From an uncultured Lysobacteraceae bacterium (lineage in GTDB: Bacteria > Pseudomonadota > Gammaproteobacteria > Xanthomonadales > Xanthomonadaceae), in the NCBI GenBank assembly GCA_946886995.1, contig CAMPJU010000025.1, positions 1 through 10,711 of the forward strand: a stretch of DNA of 10,711 nucleotides, written 5' to 3'. The first letter of the stretch is position 1; each line of letters starts with the position of its first letter. The notes beneath the pieces are model-generated. The model was not told the origin of the DNA and did no database searches. It was given only the letters and a program-made list of their open reading frames with translations. A program made the position numbers and the translations under genes. Of this stretch, positions 1-6,750 are shown piece after piece.

Positions 1-162
1 GAACCGGGCCTCGTTCCCGGCCGCCGTGAGCGGCGCGCCCACGCCCTCCAGGACCGTCCGCTGCCGGAATGCCGAGAACGAAGGCACGGCGACCGCGAGC
101 AGGATGGCCAGCACGGCGATCGTGACCATCAGTTCGACGAGGGTGAAGCCCTGGGTGCGCAT
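1..162 (-). CDS. FimT/GspH-type type IV pilin, N-terminal part (cut by window edge)
   Basis: The first 54 codons are visible; the gene runs off the left edge. The protein opens with a type III prepilin signal, MRTQG followed by FTLVELMV, so PilD would be expected to cleave after Gly5, with Phe+1 and Glu+5 (Glu10 of the precursor) in place. A hydrophobic helix follows to about residue 28, with the Pro that commonly kinks pilin helices (AVAVPSFS). The following segment, with Arg and Leu spacing like FimT/GspH proteins, suggests a FimT/GspH-type minor pilin or pseudopilin. The FimT DNA-binding C-terminus, if there is one, lies outside the window. An in-frame ATG at 195 would add 11 residues. I prefer 162 because it gives the usual short basic leader, although its Shine-Dalgarno is weak. 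It is divergent from the plus-strand pilE at 347. Pilin identity is firm; the exact subtype is inference. Confidence 0.8.
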   Translation of the reverse strand, partial: MRTQGFTLVELMVTIAVLAILLAVAVPSFSAFRQRTVLEGVGAPLTAAGNEARF

Positions 163-271
163 GCGCGTCCGATGCTGTCCGGTTCGACGCTGCATCACAG
201 CAAGCAAGCGGGCCCGCCGCAACCCGGGGACGACGAACGGCGGCCGGTCGCCGACCGGCGCCTGCCGCGAC

Positions 272-287
272 TGTGCGCCCCGTCACG
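272..287. promoter_or_regulatory. Candidate CRP/Vfr/Clp-type binding site (weaker copy)
   Basis: The sequence TGTGC-GCCCCG-TCACG matches the CRP-family consensus TGTGA-N6-TCACA at 8 of 10 positions. By a hand estimate with equal base frequencies, a match this good turns up by chance in roughly 8% of regions of this length, so alone it is weak. It gains weight because a better copy of the same pattern (7375-7390) lies upstream of the minor-pilin operon. Confidence 0.35.
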
Positions 288-292
288 GTGCC

Positions 293-306
293 GGCCGCCG
301 CATTGC
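293..306 (+). promoter_or_regulatory. Possible sigma-54 (-24/-12) promoter for the plus-strand pilE
   Basis: GG at 293-294 and GC at 305-306 have the required 10-base spacing, and the -12 element reads TTGC as in the consensus. The -24 element (CGGCCG against TGGCAC) is poor. The predicted start, near 317, would leave a leader of about 30 bases before the ATG at 347. Sigma-54 with PilR drives the major pilin in Pseudomonas, so the idea is reasonable, but GG-N10-GC is common in GC-rich DNA. Confidence 0.3.
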
Positions 307-346
307 CCGATGGTAGGATTCCGCCCACAACGGGGAGAGGGCCGCC

Positions 347-778
347 ATGAAGCGCCACGCCGGATTCACGCTGATCGAACTGCTGGTCACGATCGCGATC
401 GTGGGGATCATCGCCGCGATCGCCCTGCCGATGTTCGGCGAGCAGGTGGCCAAGAGCCGACGGTCCGAGGCGATCGGCGTGCTGGCGGACCTGCAGCTGC
501 GCCAGGAGCGCTGGCGGGCGAGCCATTCGACGTACGGGACGCTCGACGAGGTGGCCGGCACGACGGCGGCCAATTTCAACGCCGCACACCCGAACTACAC
601 CTTCAGCGTGTCCGCGAACGACGGCACCGACGTGCTGCTCACCGCGACGCCGAAGGGCAGCCAGACGGGCGACCGCTGCGGCAACTTCCTGTTGCGCATC
701 GACAACAACAACAACAATGCGCCCGCAGGGCTGGTGGACAAGACGACCAGTTCGGGCGAGGAGCGTTGCTGGAACTGA
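347..778 (+). CDS. pilE: PilE-like type IV minor pilin (second copy, solitary)
   Basis: This 143-residue prepilin has the leader MKRHAG, cleaved before Phe7, and Glu11 (Glu+5 of the mature protein). A hydrophobic helix spans about 7-30, continuing into an amphipathic helix (QVAKSRRSEAIGVLADLQ) as in PilE/PilA family members. Cys111 and Cys141 near the C-terminus are placed to close the D-region disulfide loop, and the protein ends CWN. A run of five Asn (120-124) lies within that loop. The start is set by GGGGAGAGG (332-340), six bases before the ATG. It lies tail to tail with the operon pilE, 12 bases between the two stop codons, and shares with it the D-region pattern LTA-x-P-x-GSQ-x-G and a final CW. 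It is therefore probably a diverged paralogue. Whether it is an extra tip subunit or a shaft pilin cannot be told from sequence. Confidence 0.9.
   Translation: MKRHAGFTLIELLVTIAIVGIIAAIALPMFGEQVAKSRRSEAIGVLADLQLRQERWRASHSTYGTLDEVAGTTAANFNAAHPNYTFSVSANDGTDVLLTATPKGSQTGDRCGNFLLRIDNNNNNAPAGLVDKTTSSGEERCWN
356..388 (+). repeat. Pilin-leader repeat, left arm (inverted relative to 1157-1189)
   Basis: These 33 bases encode the end of the prepilin leader and the start of the helix. They match the minus strand of 1157-1189, in the operon pilE, at 31 of 33 positions. Part of it (360-387) also matches the minus strand of 7256-7283 in fimU at 27 of 28 positions. The identity includes third codon positions, beyond what the conserved protein motif demands. 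Confidence 0.7.
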
Positions 779-790
779 CGGGCGGTCCTG

Positions 791-1207
791 CTACCAGCAG
801 GCATCCACCGTGCCTGGCGTACCGTCTCCGGCCAGGCGGACGCCTGTGTGGTCCAGCGAGAGCGTCCCGCAGGTCGTGTCCGAGCCGGCCTGCGATCCCT
901 GCGGCACCGCCGTGAGCCGATACGTCGACTGGGTCGGTTCGCCGCTTGCGAACCCGACGGCATAGTGCGCGGCCACGTCCGCGGAACAGGTCGGGGCAGG
1001 CGCACCCACGTAGGTGAACTGCAGCGTGTAGTGGCGTTCCAGCGCCTGCGCCGCCTCCGCCAGGCATCCCTGCGCCGCGGCGCGGCGCGCCTTGACCATC
1101 GCGAAGTCGTAGCTGGCCACGGCGAGCGCCATCAGGATCCCGACCACGGCGACCGCGACCAGCAGTTCGATCAGGGTGAATCCCGCGTGCGTGCGAACCG
1201 GGCGCAT
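791..1207 (-). CDS. pilE: PilE, type IV minor pilin, last gene of the operon
   Basis: This 138-residue prepilin has the leader MRPVRTHAG, cleavage before Phe10, and Glu14 as mature Glu5. The helix runs to about residue 40. Four cysteines are present (48, 74, 113, 137); the last two fit the usual D-region disulfide, and the protein ends in Cys-Trp. The ATG lies one base after the pilY1 stop, with GAGGGA inside the end of pilY1 as ribosome binding site, so translation is probably coupled. In Pseudomonas the equivalent PilE is a minor pilin linking the priming complex to the pilus shaft. Its position after pilY1 is the same here. Compared with the facing plus-strand PilE it has an additional cysteine pair (48/74) and lacks the Asn run. 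Confidence 0.92.
   Translation of the reverse strand: MRPVRTHAGFTLIELLVAVAVVGILMALAVASYDFAMVKARRAAAQGCLAEAAQALERHYTLQFTYVGAPAPTCSADVAAHYAVGFASGEPTQSTYRLTAVPQGSQAGSDTTCGTLSLDHTGVRLAGDGTPGTVDACW
1157..1189 (-). repeat. Pilin-leader repeat, right arm
   Basis: This is the inverted counterpart of 356-388, with 31 of 33 bases identical when read on the minus strand. The two arms face each other across about 770 bases holding most of both pilE genes. They encode the conserved HAGFTLIELLV segment. Confidence 0.7.
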
Positions 1208-1208
1208 G

Positions 1209-4200
1209 TCAGTCCCTCAGGATCTCGCGCCAGGAGATGCGCCGCGCGGCGCCTCCCTGGGGATTCATCGTGATCGAACCCAGCGTTCCGGTCGAGCCGC
1301 CCACGACGAGCAGCGTGTCGATCGTGCTCGGCAGCGTGGGCATCCCGACGCCGAGGTCGACCGAACCGATCGGCACGACCTCGCCCCCGACGCCGAGCCC
1401 GTCATCGTCGTCGTACGTGCCATCGTCGTTGACGTCGAAGTAGGGGCTCCCCAGGCTCGTGCCGCTGAAGGCATCCAGCGCGTTGACGTAGCCGGTGCCG
1501 CCCGCGTCGCAGGTGTTCTCGCGCGGCGGGATCATGCTCGCGAACAGCAGCACCGTCCCGCGGACGCGCGGATTGCTGACCACCCGTTCGCCCGCGGAGG
1601 GCGTGTCGAGGTCGATGAACCAGCCCTTCCTGTCCAGCGGCATCGCGCCGGCCTGCTCGAACCCGCGGACTGCCGCGCCGTCGCTGGTGCCGACGGCCAC
1701 GATCGCGCGCTCCACCAGTTCGCCGCGCCCGGTGATCGTGCCGTCGTCGATCAACCCGTAGACCGACTGGACGTGAGTGCTGCCGACATCGGTGCGCTCC
1801 ATGAACTTGCCGGTCCCGGCGAACACCCAGACCTTGCCGGTGGCGGGATCGCGCGCGATCGCGAGCCCTGCCGTGATCGGCTGGGCAATCCCGCCGGCAT
1901 CGGTGGCCGTGAACAACGGCGCGCCTGCGTTCGCGACCGCCCAGTCATCGGGATCGCCCGACAGGTCGAACTTCCAGACATTTCCCTTGAGGTCGCCCGC
2001 GTAGGCGAAGTCGACCTTGCCATCGCCGTCGAAGTCGGCACCGCGCGGGGCCGACAGGCCGTTGTCGCCGCCGACGCCGGTGTCGAACTTGCGCAGCACC
2101 GCGCCCGTCTGCAGGTCGAGCAGGAACAGCACGGCCTTGCCGTTCACGCTGTTGATGCCGTTGCCGACGAGGACCGCCCGGGTACCGGTTGCGTCGTCGA
2201 GGGTCACGACCAGGGGCTCTCCCAGGACATGGCCCATGTCCGCGCCCAGCGCGCCCCCGGTGTGGTCCCACAGCACGTCGTCCTCGTCGAAGGCGGTCGG
2301 CGCGGTGACATCGAGCGCGAACACGCCTTTCCCGCCGCGCCCGAGCGTCGCCACGAGGTAGTTCGTGCCACCTGTCTGCGACCTCGGCGTGACCACCACG
2401 GGGCCGTCGACGAAGTAGCGATGGTTGGCGCCGTACTGGGGATCGCTCAGCGTGGCGAGGTCCGCGAGGTCGATGCCGACCGGCACGTAGGCGAACAGCT
2501 CCTCGCCGCCCACCGCGCCGGACCCGCCGCGGTCGACCGCCGAGAAGGCATGCAGCATGCCGTCGTTGGCACCGACGTAGATCATCTCGTTGTCGTGCAC
2601 GTACATCGGCGACGAGTTGGCGATGTCGCCCAGCACGGTGTCCCTGTCGCGGAGCTTGCCGCCCTGGCGGATCTCCTGCGCCTGCGACCCCGCCACGTAG
2701 GCCGCGTTCTCCGCGCCGGTCACCGGCCCCCCGCGTGGATCCGCGCGCCCGGGCTGCGCGAGCGCCGAGAGTTGCGCGGTCGTCGGGAATTCCGTCCCGT
2801 TGGAAGCGCCGCTTCCGGAGGAGGTGAAGATGTTCCGGTCGTCCGCATCGGGAAAGCGCTGCGACGCCCGCCATGCGGCGTCCGGCACGCCGTCGCCGTC
2901 CTCGTCCTTGGTCGACACGCCCGCCGCGCTGACTTCGTACGCCGCCAGCTCGCCGGTCCACTTCCCGGAGACATAGCTGGCCTGGTAGACGCGCGTGTCG
3001 GTCTGGAAGGAGGTGCTGTTCGCGGTCACGTTCGACGCCGACCCCAACCGCTGGGCGACGGTCGCAAGCGCATCCACCAGGCCCTGCACGAACTCCTCGG
3101 GGCGCGTGGCCGTGACGAAGTTGCCATGGCCGTTGACCGACGCATGCCAGAGGTCGTCGATCCGGTCCAGGTCCTCGTCGATGATCGGGTCGCCCCAGTG
3201 CTTGCTGCCGTTGGTGATCGACTGCAGGTCCGTCTTCGGGTCGAGCCGGCCGCGCAGGCCGATCGACACGCCGAAGGTGACCATGTGCTGCCAGAACGCG
3301 GGGTCGGCCACGGACGTCGGCACGTCGTTCGCCAATGGCACCAGGTCGCGCTTCCAGTAGTAGTTGGCCACGTCCGCCAGGGTGTCGGGGCGCGAATAGG
3401 GCGTCCCCCGCCATTGGAAGTTGTCCGCGTACGGCGGAGCCGGGTTGTACCGGTAGGACGCGCTGCCGTCCTCCGAAGTGATGAGCGCGCCCTGCGTCGC
3501 ATCCGAATCGCCGATCGCCTCGTAGCCGGCGTCGTTGTTCCAGTAGCCGTCGGTGGTGAGGATCGCGAAGTTCTGCCTGCAGCTGAACTGGTCGCTGCTG
3601 CTGCCCGGGCCCCACGGGCCGGACGCGGACGTGTCCTCGAAGTAGCGGCCGCTACGCTGCAGGGCACCTTTCAGCGGCGTGCCGTTGTAGCCGTGCGCGC
3701 CGTGGAGCTGTTCGAACCAGTCGTCGCGGTTTCCGCCGCGGAAGGCGCCCCCGTCCGTGCCCACCGGGATGGGGAAGGCGGGATCGGCCGTCGTCGAAAC
3801 GCTGCCGGTGAAATAGTTGGCGACGGTGCTGTCGCGCGCCCAGATCGAGTCGTAGCCGACCCGGATGCCCGAATCCAGCTGGCCGAATGCCTCGCTCGCG
3901 CCGGCCTTCGCGACCTTCAGGCGGGTCCGGTGGTACGAGAACCACGTGGCGAAGTTGGCGCGTTCGGCGGCCTCGCTTCGCCCGGTGGGCGTCGCGAAGG
4001 TGCACTCGTGCCACCCACGGCGGTTGTCGTCGTCCTGGCAACCGGCGTTCGCGACACCTTCGTCGCCACGCCGCTTGTACTCGCTGCGCACGACGCGGGG
4101 ACCGGCCCCGCCGACCATCCGGATCTGGTAGCGCCAGTAGTCTTCCTCGTCATCGGACGTGGTGCCGGCCACCTTCGGCACGAAGAACGTCTGCACGCCA

Positions 4201-4619
4201 CCGCAGACCTGCCGCGGGGACCCGTTGCGATACACCCATTCGCAACTGTCGTCATCCGCCAGGTCGACGGTGTCGCCGCCGGCCAGGCTGAGGTCGGCAT
4301 ACGCCGCCGAATACGACGTGCCGCCGGTCATGCGCGTGCCGCCGGATGTCATCCATGCGAGGTAGTCGACGGCGGGGTTGTAGTAGATCGTGTTGTGGAC
4401 GTAGGACTTGTCGTCGATGTCGTCATCGAGCGACGAGGTGTCGTCCGGCATCGCCTCGAACACCATCGAGCCGGAATCGTCGAGGATGAACATGACATTG
4501 GCCGGCGGGTAGGCGCTGCCGGTCTGAAGCGGCAGGTCCGGCACGTCGACCGCGGCCACGGGTGCTGCGACCAGGGCGGCCATCAGTCCGGCGGCAAAGG
4601 CTTGCGGGCGGGTCTTCAT
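1209..4619 (-). CDS. pilY1: PilY1, type IV pilus tip adhesin and assembly factor
   Basis: This 1136-residue secreted protein matches the PilY1 family in length and order of parts. A Sec signal peptide ends near Ala23 (APVAA before VDVPD). The N-terminal domain is von Willebrand A-like: NVMFILDDSGSM carries the MIDAS pattern D47-x-S49-x-S51, followed by the family motif YYNPAVDYLAW. The C-terminal half is the PilY1 beta-propeller, beginning around MYVHDNEMIYVGANDGMLHAF and including RYFVDG and GRGGKGVFALDVT. Calcium-type loops are visible at 572-580 (DEDGDGVPD), 862-870 (DFDGDGKVD) and 1062-1073 (DVNDDGTYDDDD). The first two appear to correspond to the two calcium sites described in Pseudomonas PilY1. 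An RGD occurs at 184-186. The start is supported by GGGGAG, which overlaps the end of pilX 10 bases upstream. PilY1 is known to act at the pilus tip with the minor pilins in adhesion, surface sensing and priming of assembly. Confidence 0.95.
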   Translation of the reverse strand: MKTRPQAFAAGLMAALVAAPVAAVDVPDLPLQTGSAYPPANVMFILDDSGSMVFEAMPDDTSSLDDDIDDKSYVHNTIYYNPAVDYLAWMTSGGTRMTGGTSYSAAYADLSLAGGDTVDLADDDSCEWVYRNGSPRQVCGGVQTFFVPKVAGTTSDDEEDYWRYQIRMVGGAGPRVVRSEYKRRGDEGVANAGCQDDDNRRGWHECTFATPTGRSEAAERANFATWFSYHRTRLKVAKAGASEAFGQLDSGIRVGYDSIWARDSTVANYFTGSVSTTADPAFPIPVGTDGGAFRGGNRDDWFEQLHGAHGYNGTPLKGALQRSGRYFEDTSASGPWGPGSSSDQFSCRQNFAILTTDGYWNNDAGYEAIGDSDATQGALITSEDGSASYRYNPAPPYADNFQWRGTPYSRPDTLADVANYYWKRDLVPLANDVPTSVADPAFWQHMVTFGVSIGLRGRLDPKTDLQSITNGSKHWGDPIIDEDLDRIDDLWHASVNGHGNFVTATRPEEFVQGLVDALATVAQRLGSASNVTANSTSFQTDTRVYQASYVSGKWTGELAAYEVSAAGVSTKDEDGDGVPDAAWRASQRFPDADDRNIFTSSGSGASNGTEFPTTAQLSALAQPGRADPRGGPVTGAENAAYVAGSQAQEIRQGGKLRDRDTVLGDIANSSPMYVHDNEMIYVGANDGMLHAFSAVDRGGSGAVGGEELFAYVPVGIDLADLATLSDPQYGANHRYFVDGPVVVTPRSQTGGTNYLVATLGRGGKGVFALDVTAPTAFDEDDVLWDHTGGALGADMGHVLGEPLVVTLDDATGTRAVLVGNGINSVNGKAVLFLLDLQTGAVLRKFDTGVGGDNGLSAPRGADFDGDGKVDFAYAGDLKGNVWKFDLSGDPDDWAVANAGAPLFTATDAGGIAQPITAGLAIARDPATGKVWVFAGTGKFMERTDVGSTHVQSVYGLIDDGTITGRGELVERAIVAVGTSDGAAVRGFEQAGAMPLDRKGWFIDLDTPSAGERVVSNPRVRGTVLLFASMIPPRENTCDAGGTGYVNALDAFSGTSLGSPYFDVNDDGTYDDDDGLGVGGEVVPIGSVDLGVGMPTLPSTIDTLLVVGGSTGTLGSITMNPQGGAARRISWREILRD

Positions 4620-4629
4620 GGCATCTCCC

Positions 4630-5193
4630 CTACGGCACCGCGTAGATCGACTGGATCATCACGTCCGCGCGTCCTTCGGCCTGGCTGTAGGCGGTGATGC
4701 GGTAATGGTTCACCGTGCCGAAGCAACTGGCATCCGGCGAGACATCGATGCTGGTCGTGCATTCGCCGCTGGCGGGCAGCCCGGTTTCCAGCAACTCCAC
4801 GATGTAGCGCGGTCGCGCCGTGACGCCCCCCAGGTCGACCGTCGCCTCGCGCCAGGTGCCCGACGCGTCGCCCCAGAACCCGGCGGCGAGCCAGCGCGCG
4901 TTGTCCCCGGGCACGTCCGGGTCGGGCTCGCTGCACAACCCCGCGATGCATCCGCCGGCGGTCGGTGCCGGCCGTGTCGCGGCGTAGGCTTCCCCTTCCC
5001 GGAGCGCGGCTTCCACGGCCTGGAACGCGAGGCTGCGGTCCAGGACCGCCGCGCTCATGCGTTCCTCGAGCAATGCGTTGCGCAGGCTGGCCAGCGCCAG
5101 CAGCGTGACCACCAGCAGGAGCACGAGCACGACGACGAGGGCGACGCCCCGCTGCTGCAGCGGGCGGCCGGCGTGGACGCGACGGTCGGTCAC
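4630..5193 (-). CDS. pilX: PilX, type IV pilus minor pilin
   Basis: This 187-residue protein uses a GTG start whose last two bases begin the pilW stop (GTGA, 4-base overlap), so it is translationally coupled. The leader ends LQQRG, with cleavage before Val17, followed by a strongly hydrophobic helix to about residue 40 and the PilX signature LEERMSAAVLDRSLAFQAVEAALREGE-like segment at 42-68. Mature position 5 is Val, not Glu; loss of Glu5 is normal for PilX and its type II secretion counterpart GspK, and fits a role at the top of the minor-pilin complex. Cysteines at 82, 87, 135 and 147 may form disulfides in the periplasm. Further upstream in the same frame the reading is open to 5628, but that stretch is antisense-type shadow within pilW and has no pilin features. 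Confidence 0.92.
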   Translation of the reverse strand: MTDRRVHAGRPLQQRGVALVVVLVLLLVVTLLALASLRNALLEERMSAAVLDRSLAFQAVEAALREGEAYAATRPAPTAGGCIAGLCSEPDPDVPGDNARWLAAGFWGDASGTWREATVDLGGVTARPRYIVELLETGLPASGECTTSIDVSPDASCFGTVNHYRITAYSQAEGRADVMIQSIYAVP

Positions 5194-6281
5194 GGCGCGC
5201 GGCTCCGCAACGCCACCACGTGTCCGAGCGTGCGCTCGACCCGCTGCCCGTCCACCAGGTCGCGACTTGCAAGGTCCAGTTCGACCGACACCGCGACCAC
5301 CTCCCTCCAGTCGGCCACGGCCGAGGCAGCCACGTAGCCCGCGCCTCCGTCCACCAGGTAGCGCAGGGCCATCCCGGTCACGCCTTCGGCGATCTCGTCG
5401 TTGCGGACCACGAGCGTGCCACCGTCGTTCGCCAGGCGGCTCCGATACAGCGAGCGCCCCGCGGGCACGTCGCACCCCGTCCGCCCGTTGCAGCCCACGT
5501 ACCACCGCAATGCGCGCAGGCTCGCGATGTAGGCCGTCCATCGGTTCTCGTCGAGCGAACAATCCAGGCTCGCATCGGTGCCGCCGAACGCGCAACCGAA
5601 CCGATAGCTCGTCCCCGTCGGGGTGCATGCCACGGGGGATCCCAGCCCCTTGGAACAGTTGCCCGGCGTACCCGACCCGGTCTGGTGGACGATGTTCGCG
5701 TTGACCCCCGGCGACGCATTGGTCACCTGGAAGATCGCCGCATGCTGCGGGTCGCAGGCCACCGCGATGTCGCCGACGGCAAGCCCATGGTTCGCCGTGT
5801 TGAGCCCGAAACGCGCGGAAGCGGGCTCGTGCACCTGGATCGTTGCCTGCGCGGGATCCGCCGACAGGAGATGGATCGCCGCGGTGCCGGCCACCCGCTG
5901 GCCTTCCGCGGTGCCGAACCCGGCATCGGCGAACGCGGTGCCGGCATCGTAGCCACGCAGGCCGCCGGCGAAGTCCGTGTACCAGGCAGCCGCCGGCGTG
6001 CCCAGGACATTCGCGGCCTGCGCCAGGTTCGCGCCACAGCCGTTCACCCCCAGCTCGCGGATGTCGCGCGCCATGAGCTCGAATGCCACGCGCGAAGTCT
6101 CCTGGAGCCGACCGATGTTCTCCGCGGCGACGTAGGTCTTCTTGTTGGCGACGAATACCGACATGGCCGCGCCCGCGACCAGCAGCCCCAGCACCAGCGC
6201 GACCATCAGTTCGACGAGGGTCACGCCCGCCATCGAGGCGCGGTCGCGGAGGCGACGACGGGGCATGGCACGGCCGCTCAC
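5190..6281 (-). CDS. pilW: PilW, type IV pilus minor pilin
   Basis: This 363-residue prepilin starts with GTG at 6281 within a GTGA overlap with the pilV stop; GGAG lies eight bases upstream. An in-frame ATG at 6266 would shorten it by five residues but lacks a good ribosome site. Cleavage is expected after Gly19 (SMAG before VTLVELMV), with Glu24 as mature Glu5. The signature after the helix, NKKTYVAAENIGRLQETSR then VAFELMARDIRELG, is typical of PilW/GspJ-type minor pilins. The large periplasmic domain has many cysteines (82, 176, 199, 209, 220, 231, 254, 260), consistent with a disulfide-rich fold. Its length is in the usual range for PilW of this group. With FimU, PilV and PilX it would form the priming subcomplex for pilus assembly. 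Confidence 0.93.
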   Translation of the reverse strand: MSGRAMPRRRLRDRASMAGVTLVELMVALVLGLLVAGAAMSVFVANKKTYVAAENIGRLQETSRVAFELMARDIRELGVNGCGANLAQAANVLGTPAAAWYTDFAGGLRGYDAGTAFADAGFGTAEGQRVAGTAAIHLLSADPAQATIQVHEPASARFGLNTANHGLAVGDIAVACDPQHAAIFQVTNASPGVNANIVHQTGSGTPGNCSKGLGSPVACTPTGTSYRFGCAFGGTDASLDCSLDENRWTAYIASLRALRWYVGCNGRTGCDVPAGRSLYRSRLANDGGTLVVRNDEIAEGVTGMALRYLVDGGAGYVAASAVADWREVVAVSVELDLASRDLVDGQRVERTLGHVVALRSRAP

Positions 6282-6748
6282 AGGCGGGTCTCCGTCACCA
6301 GCTGCTGGACATCCGACCCGTCGGTCCCGCGCGAATCATCCCACTGCACGATGATCGTGCATGCGTTGCCGCCGCAATCCACCACCTGCCCGCAGGCGGA
6401 CGGCCCCAGCCCCGCTTTCAGCGAGGTGATCCATTCGCGCAGGTCGGTGGTGACCAGGTCGGTGGCCGTCGGCGCGCTGCAGGTCATCGCCGCCAGGTCG
6501 TAGCCACCGTTCGCGGCCACCGCATGGTTGGCGCGCATGCGGTCCAGGATCGCGTAGGTCCGCACCACCGCTTCGCTGCGTTGCACGGCGCTGTGCCGGT
6601 TCGCGAGCGCGGTCGCCTGCATGGCGGCGATTCCGAGCAGGCCGAAGGCGAGGATCGCGACCGCGACCAGGACCTCGACGAGCCCGACGCCCGCCATCGC
6701 CGCGCGGGAAGGCGGCGGCACGTGCCGGCACGGGTCGAGGCGTGCCAT
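6278..6748 (-). CDS. pilV: PilV, type IV pilus minor pilin
   Basis: This 156-residue prepilin has a leader ending SRAAMAG, with cleavage after Gly20, and mature VGLVEVLVAVAILAFGLLGI, where Glu25 is mature Glu5. The motif after the helix (AMQATALANRHSAVQRSEA and LDRMRAN) is typical of PilV/GspI. Four cysteines lie in the C-terminal domain and one in the leader region. The chosen ATG at 6748 sits two bases after the fimU stop. A GTG at 6760, overlapping fimU, would add four residues (MRIA) and cannot be excluded. The TGA overlaps the pilW GTG by four bases. Known role: core minor pilin of the priming complex at the pilus tip. Confidence 0.92.
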   Translation of the reverse strand: MARLDPCRHVPPPSRAAMAGVGLVEVLVAVAILAFGLLGIAAMQATALANRHSAVQRSEAVVRTYAILDRMRANHAVAANGGYDLAAMTCSAPTATDLVTTDLREWITSLKAGLGPSACGQVVDCGGNACTIIVQWDDSRGTDGSDVQQLVTETRL

Positions 6749-6750
6749 GG

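Larger units (their letters stand above)
163..346. promoter_or_regulatory. Divergent pilin intergenic control region
   Basis: These 184 bases separate two divergent pilin genes and must hold both promoters. Rightwards there is a possible sigma-54 element (293-306), overlapped upstream by a CRP-like palindrome (272-287). Leftwards a weak sigma-70-like pair can be drawn on the minus strand: TTGCGG (217-222) and TGTGAT (194-199) with a 17-base spacer. That pair would start transcription near 187 and would favour the start codon at 162 over the one at 195. I see no small gene or RNA in it. The individual elements are pattern matches only. Confidence 0.5.

Noticed and set aside
787..801. Short hairpin CCTGCT-ACC-AGCAGG over the stop of the operon pilE
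   Set aside because: The six-base stem has no T-rich tail on either strand, so I do not call it a terminator, though it lies where one would be expected.
1176..4697. A 1173-codon open frame on the plus strand opposite pilY1
   Set aside because: It is antisense to a clear PilY1, has no recognisable domain and is rich in Arg, Ala, Val and Gly, as expected when a GC-biased gene leaves its complement free of stops.
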